Part shown: positions 52,427 through 60,038 of the stretch, piece by piece
How positions within the stretch are numbered: position 1 is the first letter of the stretch
Layout of the letters: each line of letters opens with the position of its first letter
From: Lachnoclostridium sp. Marseille-P6806
GTDB lineage: Bacteria > Bacillota > Clostridia > Lachnospirales > Lachnospiraceae
DNA: 64,000 bases
NCBI RefSeq assembly: GCF_900625025.1
Contig: NZ_LR130578.1
Coordinates: forward strand, 124,001-188,000
Direction of reading: 5' to 3'
Notes under the pieces: model-generated
The model's database searches: none
What the model saw: only the letters and a program-made list of their open reading frames with translations
What the model was told of the DNA's origin: nothing
Made by a program: the position numbers and the translations under genes

Positions 52427-52615
52427 TCACCGCGCCGCAGAAAAGCATTCCGGCATTTGACGAGGCAGCAGGTATGAGGCAAAAAGCCATCTGAGCACAG
52501 CGCGCAGGGCGATTGCCAAATACCTGCGAGCGCAGCGGGAGCTGCCACGGGCAACGGAGCCGGGCGGGAACTTATATTTTAGCGATGCCGCAAAATGCAG
52601 CACGGGCATACCATA
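52427..52615. other. Non-coding GC-rich element between giant gene and DUF3048 gene
   Basis: About 180 bases, GC-rich and bounded by AT-rich DNA with long A/T runs. A 60-codon minus-strand frame fills it, but the predicted peptide is Arg/Ala/Leu/Ser-rich without a ribosome binding site. It looks more like an intergenic repeat or RNA than a gene; no second copy is in this window. Confidence 0.4.
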
Positions 52616-52619
52616 CGAT

Positions 52620-53765
52620 TTATTCGCTCAGCACCAGTGAATCCCACGAATCGTCCGGCACCAGCGTGATGTAGGTCTTCCCCTGATTGACCTTGATCTC
52701 ATTGCCGTCAGAATCATAGTAGCGGGTGATATCGGTATCGCTGGTCTTGGTCCATGTGATATCCTTGGCCTCGCCGTTCGTGATGTAATAGCCGCGGTAG
52801 CCGACGTTGATGCAGTTATAGATCAGATAGCCGTTGTCGTCGTACTGCGTGAACGGACATTCCTGAATAATCACGTTCTTGAACGTCAGGACCTCATCGT
52901 CCTCCGCATCCTTGTGAATCTCGCCGTAGTCATAGAAATCATAGGTCTTCGTGTCCTCGTTGTATACCAGCTTGGAGGACGTATGCTTGAACGGCAGCTC
53001 GATGGTCTTCACCGGCAGAACGGAATCGTAGACGTCGCTGAGCTTAAGCTCCGTTCCGTAATCGGTGAACTGGAAATGCGTATCCTGCTCCGGCCTGAAC
53101 TGATCATAATCCTTGGAATATTTTGAACCGGCAAAATTGTCGGCCACATCGCCTTTCAGAATATATTCAGTAAACTCCGTGCTCTTGCCGTTCTTGACGC
53201 GGGAAAAGGTTCCCGAAAAATGCTGGGCGTAATCATTGGCAAGATAGGCGTCAATATAGAACGGGCCGCCGTCGTGGCAGAGCATCGCATTGTACTCCGC
53301 CGCCAGCAGAATGTTCGTCGGGCGGGTGGAGCGGATGGAGCCGATCTGCTCGATATCCTCATAGTCCTTGTAGATCGCCATAAAGCGGGTGATCCGGTCA
53401 TTGGCCGTGCTGTTCATGATCTCATAGACGATATCCGCCTCAGCCGTGCCGTAGTGGCGGAGCGCCTGCTTCTCATTGTCGATCATGACCGCGATCGGCT
53501 TCTGATCCCGGAGCTCCTCGCTGATCGCCTCGCCCGTCAGCTCGCTGCGGTACATGCCGTCCGGAAGCTCCGTCGCCGCAGGCCCCTCTTCCTCGGGCTC
53601 CTCCTCGGGGATATCCTCCTCGACGGGCTTCTCCGGAATCGGCTCATCGATGCTTGCAAAGGACGTGCCCTCGGAAGCGCTGTCCGAGCCGCCGCAACCG
53701 GCAAGAAGAAAGGCCGCTGCCGCGGCGGCCATAAGAGCGCTGATTGCTTTTCTGTTCATCTTCAT
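52620..53765 (-). CDS. DUF3048 domain lipoprotein (YerB-like)
   Basis: A 381-residue exported lipoprotein: lipobox LAGC near residue 25, an acidic Pro/Glu linker to about 65, then DUF3048: LTGEAISEELRDQKPIAVMIDNEKQALRHYG, IVYEIMNSTANDRITRFMAIY, QIGSIRSTRPTNILLAAEY, HDGGPFYIDAY. The C-terminal part includes GYRGYYITNGEAKDITWTK and ends after a predicted beta-rich stretch. The family is conserved in Firmicutes without a firm function. AGAGGATC precedes ATG 53765; ATG 53759 is also usable. Confidence 0.9.
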   Translation of the reverse strand: MKMNRKAISALMAAAAAAFLLAGCGGSDSASEGTSFASIDEPIPEKPVEEDIPEEEPEEEGPAATELPDGMYRSELTGEAISEELRDQKPIAVMIDNEKQALRHYGTAEADIVYEIMNSTANDRITRFMAIYKDYEDIEQIGSIRSTRPTNILLAAEYNAMLCHDGGPFYIDAYLANDYAQHFSGTFSRVKNGKSTEFTEYILKGDVADNFAGSKYSKDYDQFRPEQDTHFQFTDYGTELKLSDVYDSVLPVKTIELPFKHTSSKLVYNEDTKTYDFYDYGEIHKDAEDDEVLTFKNVIIQECPFTQYDDNGYLIYNCINVGYRGYYITNGEAKDITWTKTSDTDITRYYDSDGNEIKVNQGKTYITLVPDDSWDSLVLSE

Positions 53766-53991
53766 GATCTGATCCTCTCGTATCAAAACTACTCTTCAAA
53801 ATCACTCTCCCGCAGCGCTGTGACCGGCTGCCGGGCAGTCAGGACGAAAAAACAAAACATATTATAGCAGAAAGCGGCCCGCGGCGATAGTCTCCGACCC
53901 ACAAAAATGCGGCGCCTGAAAACGCAGCGGCCGGAAGCACGGCCGAAAGCATCTCCCGCTGCCGGTCCCGGCGAGGCGGGAACAGCGTCCG

Positions 53992-54267
53992 CTATTCCTC
54001 AAAGCCATCCATCAGCTTGATGATTGCGCCGATCTGACGGATGTGCTCGCCCTCCGCAAGCGGAATGTCCTCCGCCCCGGAGACGAGGGGCAGATCCTCC
54101 TCGTCCTCGAACCGGGCCAGCACCCACGCCCGCTCGGACTCAATCGCATCGTCGATCGCCTCGTCGACAGTCGAGCCGTCTCCGTAGCATCCGGCAAGAT
54201 CCGGAAAATCACAGTGCCAGCTCCCGTCCTCTTTCTGACGGAATACCGCAGGATAGGTAATCATCAT
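53992..54267 (-). CDS. Solitary HicB-like antitoxin domain protein
   Basis: A 91-residue protein with the HicB fold: ITYPAVFRQKEDGSWHCDFPDLAGCYGDGSTVDEAIDDAIESERAWV. HicB usually neutralises the mRNA interferase HicA, but no HicA-like frame lies on either side, and no DNA-binding C-terminal domain is present. It may be an orphan antitoxin or act on a distant partner. Two ATGs (54267 and 54264) are adjacent. Confidence 0.85.
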   Translation of the reverse strand: MMITYPAVFRQKEDGSWHCDFPDLAGCYGDGSTVDEAIDDAIESERAWVLARFEDEEDLPLVSGAEDIPLAEGEHIRQIGAIIKLMDGFEE

Positions 54268-54535
54268 GGTCTTTCTGAATTCCTCTCTGTATTTATTGCA
54301 ATCACGGTTTTTATTGCCGCCGCGCGCCGGAAATCCGGGTTCCTTTTCACATGAGCCAGATACCTGCGGCAGGCGGCGGGATATTTGATTTCCGCAGCAT
54401 TCAGCGAACGAACGTGCAGCATGTTTATCCTGCCCATGACCCGCGGAAATAAATCACACGCGGAGGATATTATAGCATATAATAAAGCAGTCGGGTGAGA
54501 CTTTCCCCCGCAGACTCTGACGCACGAGGTTCGCT
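54268..54535. other. Intergenic region between hicB-like and thrE-like genes
   Basis: Non-coding. It has ATTTCCGC (54388-54395) and GCGGAAAT (54443-54450) as a long-range inverted repeat, and ATTATAGCATATAAT near 54467-54481, which offers a TATAAT on each strand and could serve as divergent -10 boxes. Confidence 0.45.
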
Positions 54536-55822
54536 ATGAACAATATAAATCCGTCCTCTCCCCATGCCGATCCGGGATATTCCCGTCAGGAGCTCCGCTC
54601 GCTCCTCCATCAGCTTCTGAATATGGGAGAAACCCTGCTCCTGTCCGGCGCGGAGATCAACCGCGTCGAGGACACGCTCTCCCGCATGGGCAAGGCGTAC
54701 GGCGCGGCAAAAATGAATGTTTTCGTCATCACGTCCATCCTGATGGTCACGATGGGCTTCCCCGGAGATCAGGAGGTGACGCAGACGCGCCGCATCAGCC
54801 GCTCCGCGGCCGCCGAGACCAACTTCAACCGGCTTGAGCGCCTGAACGCGCTCAGTCGGGAATGCGCCGCCTGCCCTCTCCCCATCCACGAGCTGCGCCG
54901 CCGGATCAATGATATCCGCTACGGCGATCCGGAGGTTCCCCGCTTCGTCGCAGGGAGCGTCATCGCGGCCGCCGGCTTCTGCGTCTTTTTCGGAGGGACT
55001 CCGGCAGATGCCGCAGCCGCCGGTATTTTCGCGCTCCTTATCTGTTTTCTGCAGAGGCGCTTCTACCGCTTCTGTCCGAATATTTTCATTTTTGATCTGC
55101 TCTGCTCCATCCTCGTCGGCAGCCTCATCGGCGCCCTTGCCATCCCGCTCGACTGGCTGCATGCCGACAAGGTCATGATCGGGGACATCATGCTGCTGAT
55201 CCCGGGCATCGCGCTCACCAACGCGGTACGGGACATGCTGGTGGGCGATACGCTCTCGGGCATCATGCGCCTCATCGAGAGCCTCTTCTGGTCCGGCGCT
55301 ATTGCGATCGGCTTTATGGTCGCCATGCTGATCACGAGAGTTCCCGTTCCGCTTGAGATCGCCGCCGCTCCCCGGGTTCAGCTCGTCATGGCCCTCGCGG
55401 GGGCGCTTGGCTTTTCGCTGATGTTCCGCCTGCGCAGAAAGCTCATTCCCGGCGCCGTGCTGGGCGGGTTTCTGACATGGGGCGTTTTTCTGCTCGCGCG
55501 TCCCCACTTCACATACATGGGAATCTTCATCCCGGGGCTCATCGCCACCGCGGTCGGCTCTCTCTACGCCGAGCTTCTCGCCCGCTTTCAGAAAGCGCCG
55601 GCCATTCTCTTTCTCATCCCGACGCTGATCCCCATGATGCCGGGCGGCCCGCTGTACTACATGATGAGCTTTGCCGTCGCCGGTATGCGGAGCATGGTCA
55701 ACGCCTACACGAATCTCACGGTTGAATACGCTCTGGCCATTGCGACCGGGATGAGTCTCATCTGGTCCGTATTCTTCATGATCGAGCAGATCCGCCTGTA
55801 TTCGCGCCAGTCCATCGGTTGA
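54536..55822 (+). CDS. Threonine/serine exporter family protein (ThrE, both domains fused)
   Basis: A 428-residue membrane protein. The N-terminal half is the ThrE domain (LLHQLLNMGETLLLSGAEINRVEDTLSRM, FVITSILMVTMGF, ADKVMIGDIMLLIPGIALTN), the C-terminal half the small partner domain (ARPHFTYMGIFIPGLIATAVGSLYAELLARF, PTLIPMMPGGPLYYMM), with about ten membrane segments in total. In many Firmicutes these are two genes; here they are fused. Family members export threonine and serine; substrate here is inferred. GAGG lies six bases before the ATG. Confidence 0.9.
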   Translation: MNNINPSSPHADPGYSRQELRSLLHQLLNMGETLLLSGAEINRVEDTLSRMGKAYGAAKMNVFVITSILMVTMGFPGDQEVTQTRRISRSAAAETNFNRLERLNALSRECAACPLPIHELRRRINDIRYGDPEVPRFVAGSVIAAAGFCVFFGGTPADAAAAGIFALLICFLQRRFYRFCPNIFIFDLLCSILVGSLIGALAIPLDWLHADKVMIGDIMLLIPGIALTNAVRDMLVGDTLSGIMRLIESLFWSGAIAIGFMVAMLITRVPVPLEIAAAPRVQLVMALAGALGFSLMFRLRRKLIPGAVLGGFLTWGVFLLARPHFTYMGIFIPGLIATAVGSLYAELLARFQKAPAILFLIPTLIPMMPGGPLYYMMSFAVAGMRSMVNAYTNLTVEYALAIATGMSLIWSVFFMIEQIRLYSRQSIG

Positions 55823-55846
55823 CGCGGCGCGTGCCCGCCCTGCGCT

Positions 55847-55910
55847 GTCCGGAACCCTCGCAGTCCGGATTCTCTGAAGTCTGGGTTCTCTGAAGTCCGG
55901 CGTCTTCGTA
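55847..55910. repeat. 4 x 16-base tandem repeat after thrE-like gene
   Basis: Four imperfect 16-base units close to GTCCGGATTCTCTGAA (55847, 55863, 55879, 55895) between two convergent genes. Confidence 0.75.
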
Positions 55911-55914
55911 AATT

Positions 55915-56736
55915 TCAGAGCTTCTTTCTCTGCTGCCCCGCGGTGAGGCGCACGAGAAGGCCGCGCGGCACAAATCTTGCTCCCGCGACCGCGAGCTTCA
56001 TGCGGAGCGAGGGAACGATAACCGCCTGCCCCCGCGCAAGCCCCCGCAGCGCGCAGTCCGCACAGTACGCCGCCGTGATGCCCGGCAGGGCAAAGCGCAC
56101 GTTTGCAACAGCATTAAATTCCGTATCGACAGGCCCGGGACAGAGACAGGATACTCTGACCGGGCTTTTCTCCTCCCTCAGCTCCTCGTGAATCGCCTGC
56201 GTGAGGCTCGCCGCATACGCCTTGCTCGCGTAATAGGCCGACAGAAACGGCCCCGCCGGCAGGAGCCCCGCGGAGGACGCCACGTTGAGAAGACAGCCGT
56301 GCCCCTGCGCTTTCATCCGCCGCAGCACATGCTTTGTCAGAACCAGCACGGCCCGCACGTTCACATCCAGCATTTCCAGCTCTCGCGAGAGCTCCGTCTC
56401 CGCAAAGCTCCCCGCGAGTCCGAAGCCCGCACAGTTCACGAACACCCCAAGCTCCCGCTCCTCCAGCGCCCGGAGCAGCGTCTCCGTTCCCTCCTCTGTT
56501 CCAAGGTCGGCCGCGACCATCCCGCAGTGCACCCCGCAGCTTTTTTCCAGTTCCACCGCCAGCGCGCGGAGCGCTTCCTCCCGCCGCGCACAGAGCACCA
56601 GCGGCCATCCCTCCGCTGCAAGCCGCCTCGCAAGCTCGCGGCCGATTCCCGAGCTCGCCCCGGTGATCACCGCACACCCTTTCACCTCCATCACAGTTCG
56701 CTCTTTCCTCATCATTATCCGCTTCTTGCTCATCAT
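55915..56736 (-). CDS. Short-chain dehydrogenase/reductase
   Basis: Classical SDR oxidoreductase. The cofactor loop is ITGASSGIGRELARRL, followed by NCAGFGLAG, the catalytic Ser in LLNVASSAGLL and YYASKAY as the YxxxK motif; a C-terminal hydrophobic tail ends with RRAGQQRKKL-like basic residues. The start is uncertain: AAGGGA precedes ATG 56736, a 21-base in-frame duplication creates a second ATG pair at 56715/56712, and the domain itself starts at ATG 56691. Substrate unknown. Confidence 0.88.
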   Translation of the reverse strand: MMSKKRIMMRKERTVMEVKGCAVITGASSGIGRELARRLAAEGWPLVLCARREEALRALAVELEKSCGVHCGMVAADLGTEEGTETLLRALEERELGVFVNCAGFGLAGSFAETELSRELEMLDVNVRAVLVLTKHVLRRMKAQGHGCLLNVASSAGLLPAGPFLSAYYASKAYAASLTQAIHEELREEKSPVRVSCLCPGPVDTEFNAVANVRFALPGITAAYCADCALRGLARGQAVIVPSLRMKLAVAGARFVPRGLLVRLTAGQQRKKL

Positions 56737-56742
56737 TATCCG
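56708..56742 (-). repeat. Duplicated start region of the SDR gene
   Basis: CGGATAATGATGAG occurs twice, 21 bases apart (56708-56721 and 56729-56742), giving RIMMSKKRIMMRK in the reading frame. Confidence 0.75.
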
Positions 56743-56914
56743 TCCCTTTCCGATCCGATGCCGGATCCTGTCTCTGATTTCATACACTTTCCCGGCCCCG
56801 AAGCCGTTGACGCCGCCCCTCTCCCTTGTTAAGATGCAGTCTGACAGATTCAACCGGGAGGCAGCTCAGCAATCGTGCCAGGCCCCGACCGGGAGAAAGG
56901 AGAATATCATAACA

Positions 56915-58021
56915 ATGAAAAAGAAAGTTTTATCCATCCTGCTTGCGGCGGCCCTGTCCGCCGCGGCGCTGGCCGGCTGCGGCACGGCGGGGAAAGCGCA
57001 GAGCGCCCCCGGGACCGCCGTCACAGAGGAGGCCGCTCCCGCCGGGGAGGCAGAGAACGCCGCAGCCGCTTCTTCCGGGACGCCTGCCGCGGAAACAAAG
57101 ACCCCCGCGGAGGATCCCGTCGACATCAATGTCGCCGCGCTGAAAGGTCCCACCGCCATGGGCATGGTTTCCTTTATGGACGCCGCGGATCAGGGTTCCC
57201 TTACCGACAACCGCTATCATTTTACCATCAGCGACGCGCCGGATGAGATTCCTCCGATGATCGTGCAGGGCAAAACCGACATCGCTGCCGTTCCCGTCAA
57301 TCTCGCCTCTGTCCTCTATCATAAGACAGAGGGCGGCGTAACGGTACTCGCCATCAATACGCTCGGCGTACTTTATATCGCGGACAACGGCTCTCCCGTC
57401 TCCTCTGTACAGGAGATGAAAGGCCGAACCATCTATGCGAGCGGCAAGGGCTCCGTCCCGGAATATGTTCTGCATTATATTCTGGAGAGGAACGGGCTCG
57501 ATCCCGCCGCCGATGTGACCATTGAGTGGAAGAGCGAGCATGCGGAGGCGCTGGCCTCTCTGCTGGCCGACCCTGACGCTCTGGCGCTCCTCCCCCAGCC
57601 CTTTGCCACGGTGGCGCAGACCAAGGCGGAGTCCGTGCAGCTCGATCTGGATCTCACGAAAGAATGGGACACACTTCAAAATGAGAGCGAACAGCCCTCC
57701 GCGCTGGTCATGGGCGTCGCGATCGTCCGCAACGAATTTCTCAAGGAACACCCGGACGCCGTCATGGAGTTCATGGAGCACTACCGGGAATCCGTCGAGG
57801 CCGTAAACAGCGATACCGAAGCCGCGGCGGTGCTTGTCGGTCAGTATGACATCGTCCCCGCGCCGGTGGCGCAGAAAGCCCTGCCCTACTGCAATATCAC
57901 TTTCATCTCCGGAAATGAGATGAAAGAGAAGCTCTCCGGCTTCCTCACCGTCCTGCATGAGCAGGCTCCGGAGTCCGTCGGCGGATCGCTCCCCGGCGAT
58001 GATTTCTACTACGGAGAGTGA
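56915..58021 (+). CDS. Substrate-binding lipoprotein, NMT1/SsuA/ThiY type, orphan
   Basis: A 368-residue exported lipoprotein. The signal peptide has lipobox LAGC (Cys at about 22), then an Ala/Glu/Pro linker. The mature part follows the NMT1-like fold: DINVAALKGPTAMGMVSFMDAAD, DIAAVPVNLASVLYHKTEGGV, LGVLYIADNGSPVSSVQEMKG. Such proteins bind sulfonates, pyrimidines or similar. No permease or ATPase lies next to it; both flanking genes face the other way. AAAGGAG precedes ATG 56915; an upstream open frame in the same phase is antisense to the SDR gene and not used. Confidence 0.88.
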   Translation: MKKKVLSILLAAALSAAALAGCGTAGKAQSAPGTAVTEEAAPAGEAENAAAASSGTPAAETKTPAEDPVDINVAALKGPTAMGMVSFMDAADQGSLTDNRYHFTISDAPDEIPPMIVQGKTDIAAVPVNLASVLYHKTEGGVTVLAINTLGVLYIADNGSPVSSVQEMKGRTIYASGKGSVPEYVLHYILERNGLDPAADVTIEWKSEHAEALASLLADPDALALLPQPFATVAQTKAESVQLDLDLTKEWDTLQNESEQPSALVMGVAIVRNEFLKEHPDAVMEFMEHYRESVEAVNSDTEAAAVLVGQYDIVPAPVAQKALPYCNITFISGNEMKEKLSGFLTVLHEQAPESVGGSLPGDDFYYGE

Positions 58022-58226
58022 CGCGCGGCGCTGCACCGTTTCCTCTGCACAAAAGATAAAACAAGCCGCCGCGGCGAAAGCGCCTGTCACAGTCAACGCT
58101 GTGCGGGGCCTCACCGCGGCGTTTCCTTATGTTCCTGTTTACCATGTTCCCATTCACCCGCATGAAAAAGCGCAGGAGCCCGTTCTCCGGAAGCGGGAGG
58201 CGGCAAAGCGCCCTAAAGCGTTCCGC
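58022..58226. other. Convergent intergenic region
   Basis: Holds a GC-rich inverted repeat (GCCGCGGCG near 58066 and CACCGCGGCG near 58113, with CACAG/CTGTG inside) that may end transcription from both sides. No gene seen. Confidence 0.45.
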
Positions 58227-60038
58227 TCAGAGCTGCGCATACTGCGCCTCGTACAGCCTCCGGTAGGCTCCGCCCGGAAGCCTCATCAGCTCCTCATGAG
58301 AGCCTCTCTCGATAATTCTGCCGTGATCGATATACAGAATGCAGTCCGCGCTGCGGATGGTGGAGAGCCGGTGCGCGATGATAAAGGAGGTCCGATTTTT
58401 CAGAAGATTCGCAAGGCCGCGCTGCAGCAGAATCTCCGTCTCCGTGTCGATGCTGGACGTCGCCTCATCGAGGATCAGGATTTTCGGATCGGCGAGCACC
58501 GCCCGCGCAAACGAAATGAGCTGCCTCTGCCCGGCGGACAGCCGCGAGCCCCTCTCGTTCACCTCCGTCTGATATCCGTTCTCCAGCCCGATAATGAACT
58601 CATGGGCGCAGACCGTCTTGGCAGCCCGTATCACCTCCTCATCCGAGGCTTCGCGGTTCCCGTAGCGGATGTTGTCCATGACTGTGCCCGCAAAGAGAAA
58701 GCTGTCCTGCATCATCACGCCCATCTGCGTGCGGAGCGAGCGGATGGTGACGTCCTCGATATTTTTCCCGTCGATCAGAATTTCTCCGGACTCCGCGTTG
58801 TAAAAGCGGCTGAGCAGGTTGACGATCGTCGTCTTGCCCGCGCCGGTCGGCCCGACAATCGCGCAGGACTGCCCCGCCCTCACCGCAAGGCTCACATCAT
58901 TCAGCACCCGCACGCCGTCCTCGTAGGAAAAGCACACATTCCGGAAGCTCACGTCGCCCCGGATCGGCGGCATCTCCTCCACTCCCTCCCGGTCCGTTAC
59001 CGTGACTGGCTCGTCGATGCTCTCAAAGATTCTCTCGAGATAGGAAATCGCCGTGAGCAGCGAATTGTAGAAGCCGCAGAGCGTCGTGATCGGCTGCCAG
59101 AAGCGCCACGCATAGTCGGTAAAGGCGACAAGAAGCCCCACCGTGATCGCCGTCTGTCCCTGCGCGATCCATGCGGCGCCCAGCATATAGATCAGCGCCG
59201 TCGTCAGCGAGGCAATGTTGTCGACGACCGGCCAGAGAAGAAAGTTATACTTTACCGCATGCATCCACGAGGCCCTCTGCTGCTCGGACAGGCGGTCGAA
59301 CAGCAGCATGTTCTCTTTTTCCCGCACAAAGGACTGCGTCACGCGGATCCCATTAATGCTCTCCGCAATGTAGGCGTTGAGGTTCGACTGCTTATTGCTC
59401 TGTATCTGCCACGCCACATGCTGGCGGTGCTTCACAAACATGATCAGTCCCGTGAGCACCGGAAGACCGCACAGGCAGATCAGCGTAAAGCGCACATTCA
59501 GGTACAGCATGAAAAAAAAGATGAACACGAGCGAAAACAGGTCCGTGATCGTATTGACGATGCCGTTCGAGAGCAGATCGCTCAGGTTGTTCACGTAATT
59601 GACGACACGCACCTGTATTTTGCCGTGCGGTCTCTCGTCATAATAGGAAAACGGCAGCTCCTGCAGATGGACAAAGAGCGTCCGCCGCAGAGAATAGATC
59701 ACGCCCTGCCCGACACGCGACGTCAGCCGGATCTTCCAGCGCATGATGCAGGCGCAAACAAACGCCACGGCAAGCGTCGCCGCGCTGTTTCGCAGCACGC
59801 TCCGTACCACGGCCCCGCGCGCTGCCGCGCCGCCTCCCGCGGCAAACTGGACAGAGTCCATCACGTTCTTCATAAAAATCGGCACCAGCATCGAAAGCCC
59901 GCTGGAAATGATCATGATGACGACCGCCGCCATGAGATCCCTGCGGTATGGCCCGACATAGGACAGGAGGCGTCTTACCTGCTTCAGGTCAAAGCTCTCC
60001 TCCAGAATTTCATCGTCCTCTACCTTATTTCTTGCCAT
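58227..60038 (-). CDS. ABC exporter subunit with consensus ATPase site (heterodimer partner 2)
   Basis: A 603-residue half transporter: six membrane helices, then an ATPase domain. Walker A GPTGAGKTT, Walker B ILILDEATSSID with the catalytic Glu, switch His in IIAHRLST. The signature motif is LSAGQ instead of LSGGQ. With its partner this matches asymmetric heterodimers such as TM287/288, in which the deviant signature faces the inactive site. The ATG at 60038 overlaps the end of the first subunit by 14 bases and has GGGGGAAGC upstream. Likely exports drugs or lipids; substrate unknown. Confidence 0.93.
   Translation of the reverse strand: MARNKVEDDEILEESFDLKQVRRLLSYVGPYRRDLMAAVVIMIISSGLSMLVPIFMKNVMDSVQFAAGGGAAARGAVVRSVLRNSAATLAVAFVCACIMRWKIRLTSRVGQGVIYSLRRTLFVHLQELPFSYYDERPHGKIQVRVVNYVNNLSDLLSNGIVNTITDLFSLVFIFFFMLYLNVRFTLICLCGLPVLTGLIMFVKHRQHVAWQIQSNKQSNLNAYIAESINGIRVTQSFVREKENMLLFDRLSEQQRASWMHAVKYNFLLWPVVDNIASLTTALIYMLGAAWIAQGQTAITVGLLVAFTDYAWRFWQPITTLCGFYNSLLTAISYLERIFESIDEPVTVTDREGVEEMPPIRGDVSFRNVCFSYEDGVRVLNDVSLAVRAGQSCAIVGPTGAGKTTIVNLLSRFYNAESGEILIDGKNIEDVTIRSLRTQMGVMMQDSFLFAGTVMDNIRYGNREASDEEVIRAAKTVCAHEFIIGLENGYQTEVNERGSRLSAGQRQLISFARAVLADPKILILDEATSSIDTETEILLQRGLANLLKNRTSFIIAHRLSTIRSADCILYIDHGRIIERGSHEELMRLPGGAYRRLYEAQYAQL

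Noticed and set aside
52427-52609. 60-codon frame as a small gene
   Set aside because: No ribosome binding site and composition unlike the neighbours; listed as a non-coding element instead.
54470-55507. Minus-strand frame antisense to the thrE-like gene
   Set aside because: Extremely charged, low-complexity product; the plus-strand membrane protein is a clear family member.
56285-56914. N-terminal extension of the NMT1-like gene back to 56285
   Set aside because: The extension is antisense to the SDR gene, and a perfect lipoprotein signal with ribosome binding site starts at 56915.
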